DNA of 35,670 bases. Source: an uncultured beta proteobacterium (GTDB lineage: Bacteria > Pseudomonadota > Gammaproteobacteria > Burkholderiales > Burkholderiaceae_C). The DNA lies in contig CAIXNB010000107.1 of the NCBI GenBank assembly GCA_903920695.1, positions 1 to 35,670 on the forward strand. The letters run 5' to 3'. The notes below the pieces were generated by a model. The model ran no database searches. It saw only the letters and a program-made list of their open reading frames with translations, and was not told where the DNA came from. Position numbers and translations under genes: made by a program. Shown piece after piece: positions 1 to 7,608 of the stretch. Positions within the stretch are counted from its first letter, which is position 1. Each line of letters opens with the position of its first letter.

Positions 1-171
1 CGCCGGGATGTAGATGCCGGCCACGCTGGCAGCGTTCAGGATGGATGCGCCAGCGGGCGCCTGCACGGTTTTGCCGTCGATGCTCAGATCGACCGGCGCG
101 CCGAATTCGGCCGCATCGCTGGCCCGGCTGGCCTTCCACCAGCTGATGACAGAGGTTTCTTGCGTTTGCAT
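1..171 (-). CDS. N-terminus of a 2Fe-2S-type oxidoreductase (partial; BzdV-like position)
   Basis: The first 57 codons are present and the gene runs off the left edge. After about 27 residues the translation enters a beta-grasp pattern (VDLSIDGKTVQAPAGASIL, then AASVAGIYIPA) typical of the plant-type [2Fe-2S] domain at the start of NuoG, formate dehydrogenase alpha chains and related NAD(P)H oxidoreductases; the cluster cysteines would follow just past the edge. The start ATG (169-171) has an AGGAGA ribosome site upstream. It lies 33 bp after the PHP gene on the same strand, so it probably belongs to the benzoyl-CoA reductase operon. In Azoarcus the equivalent position is held by bzdV, an oxidoreductase thought to help reduce the ferredoxin; that identity is inferred from position and the fragment only. 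Confidence 0.6.
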   Translation of the reverse strand, partial: MQTQETSVISWWKASRASDAAEFGAPVDLSIDGKTVQAPAGASILNAASVAGIYIPA

Positions 172-204
172 GACTGGGGTCTCCTGATCGTTGCTGCCGC
201 TGGC

Positions 205-864
205 TCAAGCCACTGCCGACTTCATGCGGGCCTGCTGCGCCTGCAGGTAACCCGGGAAATAGAAGCCGCTGCATTCGCCAGCCCGTACCGCAGCGATGAA
301 GTCAGCCATGCAGGTCACCGGTCGCGTAAAGCGGGTGGCGCAGCGCCCGACGGCGGCGGTCTTGTGGCAGTCGCTGCCGCCCAGTGTTGGCAGGCCCATC
401 ATTTCGGCGGCACGCAAGGCGAGCGCGTTGTCACCATCGCTGTTGTTGCCGTTGTGCGATTCGACGCCGGCAATGCCTTCGATGTCGAGCAAGCCTTCGA
501 GCAGGCTGGCCAGACCGACTTCGCGAAACGGGTGGGCAGGAACGCAGATGCCGCCGAGCTGGTTGATGCGCTCGATGACTTCGTGCAGCGGCAGGTAGTT
601 GTCGCGGCCCCAGCTGTTCCAGCCATCGTCCTGCACACCATAGGCCAGCAGGTGGCCGCGGTCGGTGGCGATCTCGACGCCTCGCAGCACCAGCAGACCT
701 TCATCGTGACCGACTTGCTCAACCGGCTCTGACGCTTCGTAGGAGTAATGCTCGGTGATGCAGACCGCGTCGATGCCCAAGGCCTTGGCGCGGCGTACCA
801 GATCGACCGGCTCCAGCCAGTTGTCATAGGAGTACTTCGTATGACAATGGGTGTCGATCCACAT
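205..864 (-). CDS. PHP-domain metal-dependent hydrolase
   Basis: A 219-residue protein of the PHP (polymerase and histidinol phosphatase) family. It opens with the metal-binding signature WIDTHCHTKYSYD (HxH), followed by ITEHYSY, a central Glu in RGVEIATDRGHLLAYG, the PAHPFRE histidine and a C-terminal GGSDCHK, which together make the usual multi-metal site. PHP enzymes hydrolyse phosphoesters (nucleoside phosphates, histidinol phosphate, DNA ends), but the substrate here cannot be read from sequence. I chose ATG 864 over the in-frame GTG at 918 because the HxH motif normally sits right at the N-terminus and the longer form would overlap the upstream acetyltransferase. It follows that gene by 25 bp and looks co-transcribed with the bzd genes; it sits where Azoarcus has one of the bzdSTU genes (positional inference). 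Confidence 0.8.
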   Translation of the reverse strand: MWIDTHCHTKYSYDNWLEPVDLVRRAKALGIDAVCITEHYSYEASEPVEQVGHDEGLLVLRGVEIATDRGHLLAYGVQDDGWNSWGRDNYLPLHEVIERINQLGGICVPAHPFREVGLASLLEGLLDIEGIAGVESHNGNNSDGDNALALRAAEMMGLPTLGGSDCHKTAAVGRCATRFTRPVTCMADFIAAVRAGECSGFYFPGYLQAQQARMKSAVA

Positions 865-889
865 GGTGCATTGCAGGGCGTGGCGCAAG

Positions 890-1342
890 CTAGGGCAATT
901 CGTATTCGAGATTGACACGTTTGGACGGCACGAATTTCTGGCGCGCGAAGAATTTCTCCAACGCGAAGTCGTCCCAGTTCACCAGCGTGTAGACCTTCTG
1001 CACGCCGGCGGCTTTCATGTTCATCATGAACTGGTCGAGCATCTCGCTGGCCACGCCGTAGTTGCGGAAGTCGGGGTGCACGCCCAGGGTGTCGATGGTG
1101 GCGGTGGCGTCCGAGATGCCGAACTCGCCAAAGAAGACATAACCCATCACAAAACCGACGACCTTGCCTTCGACTTCGCAGACGATGGAGCAGTTGATGT
1201 TGGTCTTGCGGTTCAGGATGCCGGCAATCTTGCGCTCGTAGTATTCGCGCCGCGATTGCTTGCTCGCCGCCTCGTCGATCGCGACGATGGCGTCCAGATC
1301 TTCCTGCTTGAGTACGCGCAGGATGCGTTCCTTGCTAGCCAT
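890..1342 (-). CDS. GNAT-family N-acetyltransferase
   Basis: A 150-residue GNAT protein. The acetyl-CoA binding region is visible as IDTLGVHPDFRNYGVASEML (motif A, variant of Q/RxxGxG/A), preceded by the beta strand GKVVGFVMGYVFFGEFG and followed by VYTLVNWDDFALEKFFARQKF (motif B with the common N..A..F pattern). It would transfer an acetyl group to an amine on a protein or small molecule; the target is unknown. Two in-frame ATGs lie close together at 1348 and 1342; the GGAG ribosome site is only 1 nt from the first and 7 nt from the second, so 1342 is preferred. It lies between the Cys-rich gene and the PHP gene in the reductase operon. A role in controlling the ligase or reductase by lysine acetylation is possible but is speculation. 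Confidence 0.8.
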   Translation of the reverse strand: MASKERILRVLKQEDLDAIVAIDEAASKQSRREYYERKIAGILNRKTNINCSIVCEVEGKVVGFVMGYVFFGEFGISDATATIDTLGVHPDFRNYGVASEMLDQFMMNMKAAGVQKVYTLVNWDDFALEKFFARQKFVPSKRVNLEYELP

Positions 1343-1363
1343 GTTCATTCTCCTTGGATTTTC

Positions 1364-1762
1364 TTAACCAAATAGTTCATCGTTCTTGTCGGCGCCGCCT
1401 TCGGGGCGGACATAAACCGAACCCCAGACCTGACTGGCTTTTGATTTGTCCACCGCATCGAAACAGACGGTGCAGGATTCCGTGTCTGCCTTGCCCGCTG
1501 TGTCGGCCGTCGCCGTGCCAAAGCGTTCGACATGCACCTCATAGCCCATGGCGCGGTAGTTCTCGACCACTTCCGAAAGGCGCGGCTCGCCGATGGTGGT
1601 GCGCAGAATCCAGCCCTGCTGCTGCAGCAGAAAGATCGGGTCTATGCTGTCGGATTGACCGCAGGAGCTGGCACCGCAGGTCGATCCGGAGGAACACGAT
1701 GAGGCACTGGCGCAACTGCTAGGCGCCTGCACGATGGGAATCACGACCGGACTGTTCGCCAT
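1364..1762 (-). CDS. Cys-rich protein of unknown function in the bzd operon
   Basis: A 132-residue protein I do not recognise by family. The N-terminal 40 residues are Ser/Cys-rich with four regularly spaced cysteines (C-x5-C-x5-C-x4-C, within SSCASASSCSSGSTCGASSC), then a compact domain (FLLQQQGWILRTTIGEPRLSEVVENYRAMGYEVHVERF), a second pair CTVC, and an acidic C-terminus. The cysteine pairs suggest metal or Fe-S binding. The start ATG 1762 has a GAGGAG ribosome site 8 nt upstream; a longer in-frame start at 1807 would overlap the ferredoxin gene. It lies directly downstream of the ferredoxin gene with an 11-bp gap, at the place of the first of the bzdSTU genes in Azoarcus. A role in electron transfer to, or assembly of, the reductase is plausible but unproven. 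Confidence 0.7.
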   Translation of the reverse strand: MANSPVVIPIVQAPSSCASASSCSSGSTCGASSCGQSDSIDPIFLLQQQGWILRTTIGEPRLSEVVENYRAMGYEVHVERFGTATADTAGKADTESCTVCFDAVDKSKASQVWGSVYVRPEGGADKNDELFG

Positions 1763-1773
1763 GGCGTTGCTCC

Positions 1774-2058
1774 TCACCAGGAATGCTTGATGGCACCCGG
1801 CGTGCAAGCCGAAATGCAGGGCAGGCTGCCATAGCCTGCGGCGGGCTTGCAGGCCGAGCAGTCATAGGCCAGCGTGCGGCAGTTTGGCTTCTTGACCCAG
1901 ACCACCTCGTCGTCGTAGTCGTCGGTGATGACCTCGAACATCTGCTTCGGGCAGGCTTCCAGGCAGGCACGGCCCGCAGCGCAATCGATGCACTTGTCGG
2001 TGTCGATACTGATGTAGTACTCGCCCGAGCCGTCCTTGTAACCGTAGTTGGCAATCAT
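1774..2058 (-). CDS. bzdM: Ferredoxin for benzoyl-CoA reductase (BzdM-like)
   Basis: A 94-residue ferredoxin carrying nine cysteines: C23, C26, C32, C36, then C60, C67, C70, C81 and C85. The first group reads CIDCAAGRACLEACP and the second CRTLAYDCSAC...CISACTP, so two [4Fe-4S] clusters are likely, with unusual spacing (C-x2-C-x5-C-x3-CP instead of C-x2-C-x2-C-x3-CP). In known class I systems such a ferredoxin, reduced by a 2-oxoacid or NAD(P)H oxidoreductase, supplies the low-potential electrons for ring reduction. The start ATG 2058 follows a GAGGAG site; the longer in-frame start at 2112 overlaps the reductase subunit gene upstream and adds a non-ferredoxin tail. Its place right after bzdQ matches the Azoarcus gene order. 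Confidence 0.88.
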   Translation of the reverse strand: MIANYGYKDGSGEYYISIDTDKCIDCAAGRACLEACPKQMFEVITDDYDDEVVWVKKPNCRTLAYDCSACKPAAGYGSLPCISACTPGAIKHSW

Positions 2059-2116
2059 CTGTTCGCTCCTCGTGTGTTGCGGTCGTGACCAGGCGCAAGC
2101 GCAAAGCGCCACCGCC

Positions 2117-3034
2117 TCAGGCGGCCTTGGCGCCCTGTTTCTGCATCAACGTGTAACCAAACAGCGCAGCACCGAGGGCGCCGGCGATCTGGCTGTCAAC
2201 CTTGGTTTCCATAGCCTTGATGCCGAGCAGCTTTTCGATGCGCTTGACGACACCCGGGTTCTTGGCAATACCACCGGTGATGAAGAAGCCTTCTTCCACG
2301 CCAATGCGTTCCAGCAGCGAGACGACGCGCTCAGCCATGGCCTGGCAGTAGGCGGCAATCACCTTGTTCTTGGTATAGCCGGCCTTGAGCAGACCCAGGG
2401 CTTCGGACTTGGCAAAGACCACGCAAACCGAGGACACGGCATCGGGCTCGGCATCGATGTCGAAAGAGCGCGGTCCGAGTTCGGCAATCGGGATCTGCAT
2501 CAGGTCCGAGATCACTTCCATGCCGCGCCCGGTGCCGGCCGCGCATTTGTCGTTCATCAGAAAGTTCGTGACCTTGCCTTTTTCGTCGCAATGGATGGCC
2601 TTGCAATCCTGGCCACCCATGTCGAGGATGGTGCGCACGCTGTTGCCGCCCATGTAATTGGCGCCGCGCGCATGGCAGGCAATCTCGGTGATGGCCTTGT
2701 TGGCAAACGGTACGTTGACGCGGCCGTAGCCGGTGCCGACGACGTAATGGATGTCGGACTGCTGCATGCCGCACTTGTCCATCACGCCCTGCAGCGCGTT
2801 GGTGGCCGAGTCCGGCGAATTGTTGCCGGTGCGCATGCTGTTAAAGCCGTACAACTCACCGTCCACGACGAGCACGGCCTGCGATGAGACCGAGCCAACG
2901 TCAATGCCGCAGGTGATGATCTTGGCGCTCTTCCAGTCCTTGCTCTCATCGACCCAGACGTTTTCCTGCCAGCGCCAGAATTCTTTCTTCGCCGGCACGG
3001 TTTCTACGCTTGTTTCCACGCTTGTTGAGTTCAT
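2117..3034 (-). CDS. bzdQ: Benzoyl-CoA reductase ATPase subunit BzdQ
   Basis: A 305-residue ASKHA-fold ATPase of the BadF/BadG/HgdC family, one of the two ATP-hydrolysing subunits of class I benzoyl-CoA reductase. Nucleotide motifs visible are GIDVGSVSSQ (43-52), DMGGQDCK (138-145) and the glycine-rich FITGGIAKNPG near residue 255. Cys164 in NDKCAAGTG and Cys204 in SSVCVVFA match the two cysteines that hold the [4Fe-4S] cluster bridging the two activator subunits. A 35-residue N-terminal extension precedes the fold. Two molecules of ATP are used per benzoyl-CoA reduced in this enzyme class. The start at 3034 has AAGGAG 10 nt upstream. The short size of both ATPase subunits (here 305 and 269 residues) fits the Azoarcus bzd subtype rather than the Thauera bcr type, whose BcrA is much longer. 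Confidence 0.93.
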   Translation of the reverse strand: MNSTSVETSVETVPAKKEFWRWQENVWVDESKDWKSAKIITCGIDVGSVSSQAVLVVDGELYGFNSMRTGNNSPDSATNALQGVMDKCGMQQSDIHYVVGTGYGRVNVPFANKAITEIACHARGANYMGGNSVRTILDMGGQDCKAIHCDEKGKVTNFLMNDKCAAGTGRGMEVISDLMQIPIAELGPRSFDIDAEPDAVSSVCVVFAKSEALGLLKAGYTKNKVIAAYCQAMAERVVSLLERIGVEEGFFITGGIAKNPGVVKRIEKLLGIKAMETKVDSQIAGALGAALFGYTLMQKQGAKAA

Positions 3035-3059
3035 TGGGGTTCTCCTTCTTTGCGGCGGT

Positions 3060-3869
3060 TCAATGCTGACGCTCGGCAGCGATCAGGGCGCAACCGAGCG
3101 CGCTGATGTACTCGGGCATGGCGGGCAGTGAGATCTGGTCAACGCCCATGGCATTCTTCAAGGACTGCACGAAGCCGGCGTTGTGCACCATGCCCCCAAT
3201 CAACACGACTTCGCCTTCGATGCCAACGCGCCGCACCATGGCGCAAACACGACTGGCCACGGCGTCGAGCACGGCCTTGGCAATATCGTTCTTGGGCGTG
3301 GCCGAGTGGATCAGCGAGACCACTTCGGACTCGGCGAACACGGTGCACTGGGCGTTCATCGGAATCGTCTTGTCCGACAGCAGACTGGCGTCGCCAAATT
3401 CCTTGAGGTTCATCTGCAGCGCGCGCGACATGGCTTCGGCAAAGGAGCCGGCGCCGGCTGCGCATTTCTCGTTGCCAGCGAAGTCAACGGCGCGGCCCTG
3501 CTCGTCGGTCTTCATGCCGCGCCCCTCTTCGGCGCCGACATCGACCACAGTGCGCGCCAGCGGGAACATATAGGACGCACCCTTGGCGCCAGCGGTCATT
3601 TCGGTGATGCCTTCGGTAGCGAAGGCAACCTGTTTGCGTCCGGCGCCGGTGGCAAACACGGCGCTGATCTGCTCCCTAGTCAGGCCAGCGCCGGTCAACA
3701 CATCGTCGTACACCTTTTCGGCGGCCTGATCGGGATCGAGATCGCCCGGCATCATGATGTGCGTTTTGCGGATTGCATAGTTGAGTTGCGGTGCGCCCTC
3801 AACCTTGATTTCTTCGAGCAGCACGACCTTGACGGTGCGCGAGCCCATGTCTATTCCTGCGGTAATCAT
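3060..3869 (-). CDS. bzdP: Benzoyl-CoA reductase ATPase subunit BzdP
   Basis: A 269-residue ASKHA ATPase partner of BzdQ. It begins directly at the phosphate-1 motif (MITAGIDMGSRTVK), has the BcrD-like variant DVGAEEGRGMK (110-120) where BzdQ has DMGGQD, and carries Cys136 in NEKCAAGAGS and Cys175 in AQCTVFAES as probable ligands of the shared [4Fe-4S] cluster. The C-terminal VLIGGMVHNAGFV closes the nucleotide site. With BzdQ it forms the electron-activating half of the enzyme, coupling ATP hydrolysis to electron transfer into the BzdNO half. The start ATG 3869 has AAGGAG 8 nt upstream. It lies 25 bp from bzdQ and 24 bp from bzdO, each with its own strong ribosome site, as expected for subunits made in equal amounts. 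Confidence 0.92.
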   Translation of the reverse strand: MITAGIDMGSRTVKVVLLEEIKVEGAPQLNYAIRKTHIMMPGDLDPDQAAEKVYDDVLTGAGLTREQISAVFATGAGRKQVAFATEGITEMTAGAKGASYMFPLARTVVDVGAEEGRGMKTDEQGRAVDFAGNEKCAAGAGSFAEAMSRALQMNLKEFGDASLLSDKTIPMNAQCTVFAESEVVSLIHSATPKNDIAKAVLDAVASRVCAMVRRVGIEGEVVLIGGMVHNAGFVQSLKNAMGVDQISLPAMPEYISALGCALIAAERQH

Positions 3870-3893
3870 CTTTGTCTCCTTCCAGATTTCAGC

Positions 3894-5198
3894 TTAGGCG
3901 GCTTGGCGCCGTTGGCCCAGTTGCTCCATAAAGGCGTCGACGCGGGCCTGCGTTCGCACTTCGTCGAATTCACGCTCATCGCCCATATTGCCTTCGTAGG
4001 TCATGATCGGAACGCCCGCTTTGGCGATGCCCATGCGGTTTTCCATGATGCCCAGTGACAGGCCTTCGCAGCCCCGGTTCAAGTGCAGCATGACGCCATC
4101 AACCTGCCACTCCTTGACGATGCGCAGCATCATTTCGGTCTTGATGCGCGGGTCGTAAAAGTGCTGCCACTGCGGTTTCGACAGGTTCCAGTCGGCATAC
4201 AGGCGCAGCGCGGTCTGGCGGTCGTTGATTTCAATGCCCTTGTTCCAGGGCAGGGTGCGGCCACCCCAGCTGCCGTCTTCCTTGGTCTCCCAGATGCCTT
4301 CGAGCGCGAAGGTGTAGAGCGACCCAACCGAGACCGCGCCGAAGGTCTCCAGGTAGCGAAAGATCTTCAGGAACGACCAGGGCGGCTGTGTGTCCGACAT
4401 CATGCGCACGGACTCGTTGGGCACGGCGGCGATGCCGCGCGCCACGCGGTCTTTCACTTCCTCGTACAACTCGTCGTAGAAATCGGCGCACCATTGCGAT
4501 GATTTGGAGAGCGTCGCCAGCACGTAGAGCGAGTACATGGTCTTCTCGTCGAGCGGCGCCGGTTTGACCTTGTTCAGGGCGCAGATGTCAGCCCAGCGGC
4601 TGGTTGAGCGCATCTCGTTCTTGACGGCCTTGATGAAGAGCTCGTCGTTGAACGTGCGGCCGGTTGATTTTTCGAGAAACTCGATGCCCTCGTTCAACTG
4701 GCCGACGACGTAGTCCAAGCGCGCAGTGGTCATGTCCTTGTAGGGTCCGACGCCGACGTCAACGTAGAACTGCGGCACCTGCTCGGCCACGGCCACGTGC
4801 TGATACCACTTGGAGTGCGAGCAGCAGATCTGCGACTGGAAGATGAAGTCGGGTTTCGGGAACTTGCCGCCGAACAGGTATTTGTCCAGGTGCATGCCAC
4901 CCCAGTAGATGCGCATGTAAGAGCACAGGTCACGCGCGAAACCGTAGGATTCGGCGGCGTCCATGCACTCTTTGGCAAACTTGCGGTCATGCGAGACGGC
5001 TGCGGCATAGGGCTCACCGGTGAGCGAGTAGACGTCTTCACCGAGACCTGCCGGCAGCGCGTCCAGCGCCCAGGCGGAACCAGACCAGCGCAAGCCGCCG
5101 TTGTCTTTGGCCCGGGCGTAGTTCATGTAATACTGCTCGCGCAGTTCTTTGGCTTTTTTCCAGAGCTTCAATGGCTCGGATGGGTATTTGTTTTGCAT
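3894..5198 (-). CDS. bzdO: Benzoyl-CoA reductase substrate subunit BzdO
   Basis: A 434-residue member of the 2-hydroxyacyl-CoA dehydratase/benzoyl-CoA reductase (HgdB/BcrB) family. With BzdN it binds benzoyl-CoA and the [4Fe-4S] clusters and carries out dearomatisation to cyclohexa-1,5-diene-1-carboxyl-CoA. Candidate cluster cysteines are in [16 protein letters not shown] and in the conserved C-terminal [17 protein letters not shown], followed by [18 protein letters not shown], the family's usual closing block. Length agrees with the BcrB/BzdO group. The start ATG 5198 lies 20 bp after bzdN. The four reductase genes are contiguous and show no breaks, so the enzyme should be intact. Confidence 0.93.
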   Translation of the reverse strand: MQNKYPSEPLKLWKKAKELREQYYMNYARAKDNGGLRWSGSAWALDALPAGLGEDVYSLTGEPYAAAVSHDRKFAKECMDAAESYGFARDLCSYMRIYWGGMHLDKYLFGGKFPKPDFIFQSQICCSHSKWYQHVAVAEQVPQFYVDVGVGPYKDMTTARLDYVVGQLNEGIEFLEKSTGRTFNDELFIKAVKNEMRSTSRWADICALNKVKPAPLDEKTMYSLYVLATLSKSSQWCADFYDELYEEVKDRVARGIAAVPNESVRMMSDTQPPWSFLKIFRYLETFGAVSVGSLYTFALEGIWETKEDGSWGGRTLPWNKGIEINDRQTALRLYADWNLSKPQWQHFYDPRIKTEMMLRIVKEWQVDGVMLHLNRGCEGLSLGIMENRMGIAKAGVPIMTYEGNMGDEREFDEVRTQARVDAFMEQLGQRRQAA

Positions 5199-5218
5199 GG
5201 ACTGTGTCTCCCGTCAGG

Positions 5219-6358
5219 TCAGAAAAGGTCTTCTTCGCTCATCGTTTCGAGGAAAGCCTCGACCCGGATGCGGAAGGGGCCAATCGGGTTGGTGATGTCG
5301 AATTCAAGGAACAGGGTCGGAATGCCGTTGGCTTCCAGATGGCGCTTGAGGTCCGGGTAGTCGCCCTCATGCGGGTCGCAGAATTTCTGCTGCAAAAAGA
5401 TCGCAGCGCGGGCGTTGAATTCCTTGGCCAGACCGAGTACGTGGTCAAAGCGCGTGTGGTCGGGGTAGTCCTTGGTCGGGCAAGCCGGGCGGTCGCAATA
5501 GCGGTCGGCAATGGCCTTGATGACGTCCTCGTCGGGTTTGGACTCGTTCCAGAAATAGCGCGTGCCGGAACACTGGTCATCGATGACGATGGTGGAGCCG
5601 ACCGACTCGACCATGGCCATGAAGGCAATGTCGTCGTTCTCGGAGCCGATGGTCATGAAGCGCACGCCTTCGGGGCGCTTCAGATTGCGCGCCGGCAGCG
5701 CGGCGAGCACCTTCTTGAGTTCGTCGTTGTGCTCGCGCTTGTCGACAAACTGCGCTGTGAGCGAGGCGTAGATTGCCTCCACGCCGCTGACCTGCGGATC
5801 GGTCGCCTTGCGGTACTCAAACAGCTCGCGCAGCAGGCGCCGGTTTTCATCGACCACGGCCAGTGCTTCCTTGAGCTTGGCGTCAGTCAGTTCCTTGCCG
5901 GTCAGGGCTTGCAGGAAGACGCGGAAGGATTGCAGTTCGGCGTGATGCGCTTTGCGTGCGTGGGGTGACTGCACCTCGTTGGGCATGGGCACGTAGTAGT
6001 CCCACTGCACGCTGGGCACATTGCTGCGCCAGGAGCTGAAAGTCTGGCGGTACTGGATGCACGACTGCGTGAGCGTGACGCCGTCGCAGTAATCAAAGCG
6101 TCCCAGCAGGCCCTGCGCCAGCGAGTCGCGGCAGAACGGGCAGAACATGCCGAAGATGTGGGGCTCGGTGACGTTCTGCGGTTCGTGGGCGCCGAGCACG
6201 CGAACCGGCAGCATATCGGCCGCGATCAGCAGTTCCTCCGCGGTATAGGTGCACATCGTCGCCACCACCTGACCGCCGGTGCGCTGTTTCCAGGCCCGCG
6301 CGTAATCATGTCGCTTCTCGTACCAGTCCTTGAACTGGTCAAATAAACCGTCGCTCAT
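5219..6358 (-). CDS. bzdN: Benzoyl-CoA reductase substrate subunit BzdN
   Basis: A 379-residue protein of the HgdA/BcrC branch of the same family and the first gene of the reductase operon. Recognisable blocks are HIFGMFCPFCRDSLAQGLLG and DGVTLTQSCIQYRQTF (cysteines likely for Fe-S binding), DDQCSGTRYFWNE in the middle, and AAIFLQQKFCDPHEGDYPDL plus IPTLFLEFDIT near the C-terminus. I chose ATG 6358 because AAGGAG lies 10 nt upstream and the translation then starts MSDGLFDQFKDWYEKRH; the longer in-frame form from 6439 runs through the promoter. The gene is preceded by an FNR-type box, a promoter and TGCA-containing repeats, so expression is probably limited to low oxygen and presence of benzoyl-CoA. 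Confidence 0.92.
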   Translation of the reverse strand: MSDGLFDQFKDWYEKRHDYARAWKQRTGGQVVATMCTYTAEELLIAADMLPVRVLGAHEPQNVTEPHIFGMFCPFCRDSLAQGLLGRFDYCDGVTLTQSCIQYRQTFSSWRSNVPSVQWDYYVPMPNEVQSPHARKAHHAELQSFRVFLQALTGKELTDAKLKEALAVVDENRRLLRELFEYRKATDPQVSGVEAIYASLTAQFVDKREHNDELKKVLAALPARNLKRPEGVRFMTIGSENDDIAFMAMVESVGSTIVIDDQCSGTRYFWNESKPDEDVIKAIADRYCDRPACPTKDYPDHTRFDHVLGLAKEFNARAAIFLQQKFCDPHEGDYPDLKRHLEANGIPTLFLEFDITNPIGPFRIRVEAFLETMSEEDLF

Positions 6359-6415
6359 CGGGAAGTCTCCTTTTGCACAGAATTTATTCAAACCGGAATT
6401 GGGTCCTGCGGAACA

Positions 6416-6440
6416 TGCAATATACCGCAATAACTGCACT
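6416..6440. promoter_or_regulatory. Candidate BzdR operator overlapping the bzdN start of transcription
   Basis: Two TGCA cores occur at 6416-6419 and 6435-6438, the first inside TGCAATATA, a 9-mer that recurs exactly at 7610-7618 in the benzoate-CoA ligase promoter. Between them is CCGCAATAA. BzdR of Azoarcus recognises TGCA-containing repeats and represses by covering the transcription start; here the repeats cover the predicted start and the early transcript. Sites were seen directly; the binding protein is inferred. Confidence 0.55.
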
Positions 6441-6444
6441 ATAG

Positions 6445-6474
6445 ATCATAACATGCGCTATAACGCACATTCAA
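6445..6474 (-). promoter_or_regulatory. bzdN promoter (sigma70-like)
   Basis: On the minus strand TTGAAT (6474-6469) is followed after 18 nt by TATGAT (6450-6445), one base from the -10 consensus. The predicted start near 6438 places the FNR box centre at about -62, a class I activator position. An alternative -10, TATAGC at 6462-6457, would put the box nearer -50. Confidence 0.5.
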
Positions 6475-6493
6475 CGCAAATAAATTTGTCTTT

Positions 6494-6507
6494 TTGATTT
6501 GAATCAA
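6494..6507. promoter_or_regulatory. FNR/AcpR-type box upstream of bzdN
   Basis: The sequence TTGAT-TTGA-ATCAA is a perfect match to the FNR consensus TTGATnnnnATCAA. In Azoarcus the FNR homologue AcpR is required for the bzd promoter. The box lies between bzdR and bzdN, about 136 bp before the bzdN start codon, and implies anaerobic activation. Confidence 0.8.
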
Positions 6508-6592
6508 ACAAAAAGGGCGGTTTGGCGAACCAGGAATGGTCCGAACAGGCGCTCGCGCCCTCAGCGGAAATTCGCAGCGCCGGCCGGCGGCG

Positions 6593-7477
6593 TCAGAGAG
6601 CGATCTGCTTCAGAAGTTCGTCAAGGCTTTGTGCAAGGTCGAGCCCGGAGGTGTTGAGCGTCACGTCGGCTTTGCGGTACATCGGCTCGCGCCCAACCAG
6701 GATCCGCTCTAGGTCCTGCATCGCCTCCCGGTTGTCACCCATCGGCCGCCGGTCACCCTGAGCGACCACACGGGCCATGTGCTCGGCCGGACTGGCCTTG
6801 ATCCAGACCGTGAAACAGGCGGTGAGCAACTCATCGAAGGTTGCCGGCTCGGTGGAAATACTGCCGCCTGTCGAGAGTACAAAGCGGTCCTGCGTTTCGA
6901 GCAAAGCTTCGAGTGCACGCCGCTCATAGCGACGGTAGGCCGCTTGCCCATAGAGGGCAAACACCTCGGACAGCGGCATGCCAGCCGTCTGTTCAACCAC
7001 TTTGTCGAGTTCGATGAAGGGCAGCTTCAACTGTTCTGCCAACAGCCGACCCAGGCTGGTCTTGCCGGCGCCGCGCAAGCCGACCAGCGCGATGCGCTGG
7101 CGCCGACCGGACTTTTCGAAAGTGCCGCGCAGCAGATTGCCAGCCTGCGCCAACTGCGCCGGGGACAGACGCGCCAGAAACTGCGCCAGCAGCGTGAGTT
7201 CCGCCGCTTGTTCCGGGCCGACCCGGACGATCTCTTCGAGCGGCATGGCCATGGCCTGCGCCACCTGGCGTAGCCGCAGGATCGAAATATTGCCCTTGCC
7301 GCTTTCGAGTTGTGCCAGGTAGCGCAACGAGACGCCGGAGTCACGCGCCAGGATGGCGCGGGTCATGCCGCGGCGCACGCGCAGGTCGCGGATGTGCTCA
7401 CCCAGGGCGCGCAGGTATTCGCCATCGTCACCGGACAAGCGGGGCGTTTCCGCGCTCTCGGATTGATCGGTACTCAT
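6593..7477 (-). CDS. bzdR: BzdR-type transcriptional regulator (HTH + shikimate kinase-like domain)
   Basis: A 294-residue protein with an N-terminal XRE-type helix-turn-helix (about 22-80; RRGMTRAILARDSGVSLRYL, QLESGKGNISILRL), a short linker and a C-terminal shikimate kinase-like domain with a Walker A motif GLRGAGKT (133-140). This fusion is specific to BzdR and BoxR, benzoyl-CoA-sensing repressors of the anaerobic and aerobic benzoate pathways; benzoyl-CoA binds the C-terminal domain. It lies directly upstream of bzdN on the same strand, as bzdR does in Azoarcus, and is divergent from the benzoate-CoA ligase gene, so it can control both promoters. Candidate operators with TGCA cores are present in both. 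Assignment as BzdR rather than BoxR rests on position. Confidence 0.85.
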   Translation of the reverse strand: MSTDQSESAETPRLSGDDGEYLRALGEHIRDLRVRRGMTRAILARDSGVSLRYLAQLESGKGNISILRLRQVAQAMAMPLEEIVRVGPEQAAELTLLAQFLARLSPAQLAQAGNLLRGTFEKSGRRQRIALVGLRGAGKTSLGRLLAEQLKLPFIELDKVVEQTAGMPLSEVFALYGQAAYRRYERRALEALLETQDRFVLSTGGSISTEPATFDELLTACFTVWIKASPAEHMARVVAQGDRRPMGDNREAMQDLERILVGREPMYRKADVTLNTSGLDLAQSLDELLKQIAL

Positions 7478-7555
7478 AACTCGGTTGCGCCAGCGGGCAC
7501 TGCAAGGGCATGGCCCGAGCGACGGATGAGCCGCATTGTCGCGCAGCTTGAACCG

Positions 7556-7578
7556 AAGACGCCGTCTTGCACCAAGAC
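7556..7578. promoter_or_regulatory. Overlapping inverted repeats upstream of the ligase promoter
   Basis: AAGAC-GCC-GTCTTG-CAC-CAAGAC: the middle GTCTTG arm can pair with either neighbour, with 3-nt spacers, giving a perfect 15-bp palindrome (7564-7578) and an overlapping 13-bp one (7556-7568). It lies 45 bp upstream of the -35 box in the 300-bp bzdR-ligase gap. It could be an operator for an unidentified regulator; function unknown. Confidence 0.4.
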
Positions 7579-7608
7579 AAGGCCGCGACTAGGGTTTAAC
7601 CCGAATAA

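Noticed and set aside
2117-6358. Thauera-type bcrCBAD reductase, or a 2-hydroxyacyl-CoA dehydratase
   Set aside because: Both ATPase subunits are short (269 and 305 residues), as in bzdNOPQ; two separate activator-type subunits plus ferredoxin and BzdR argue against a dehydratase, which needs one activator.
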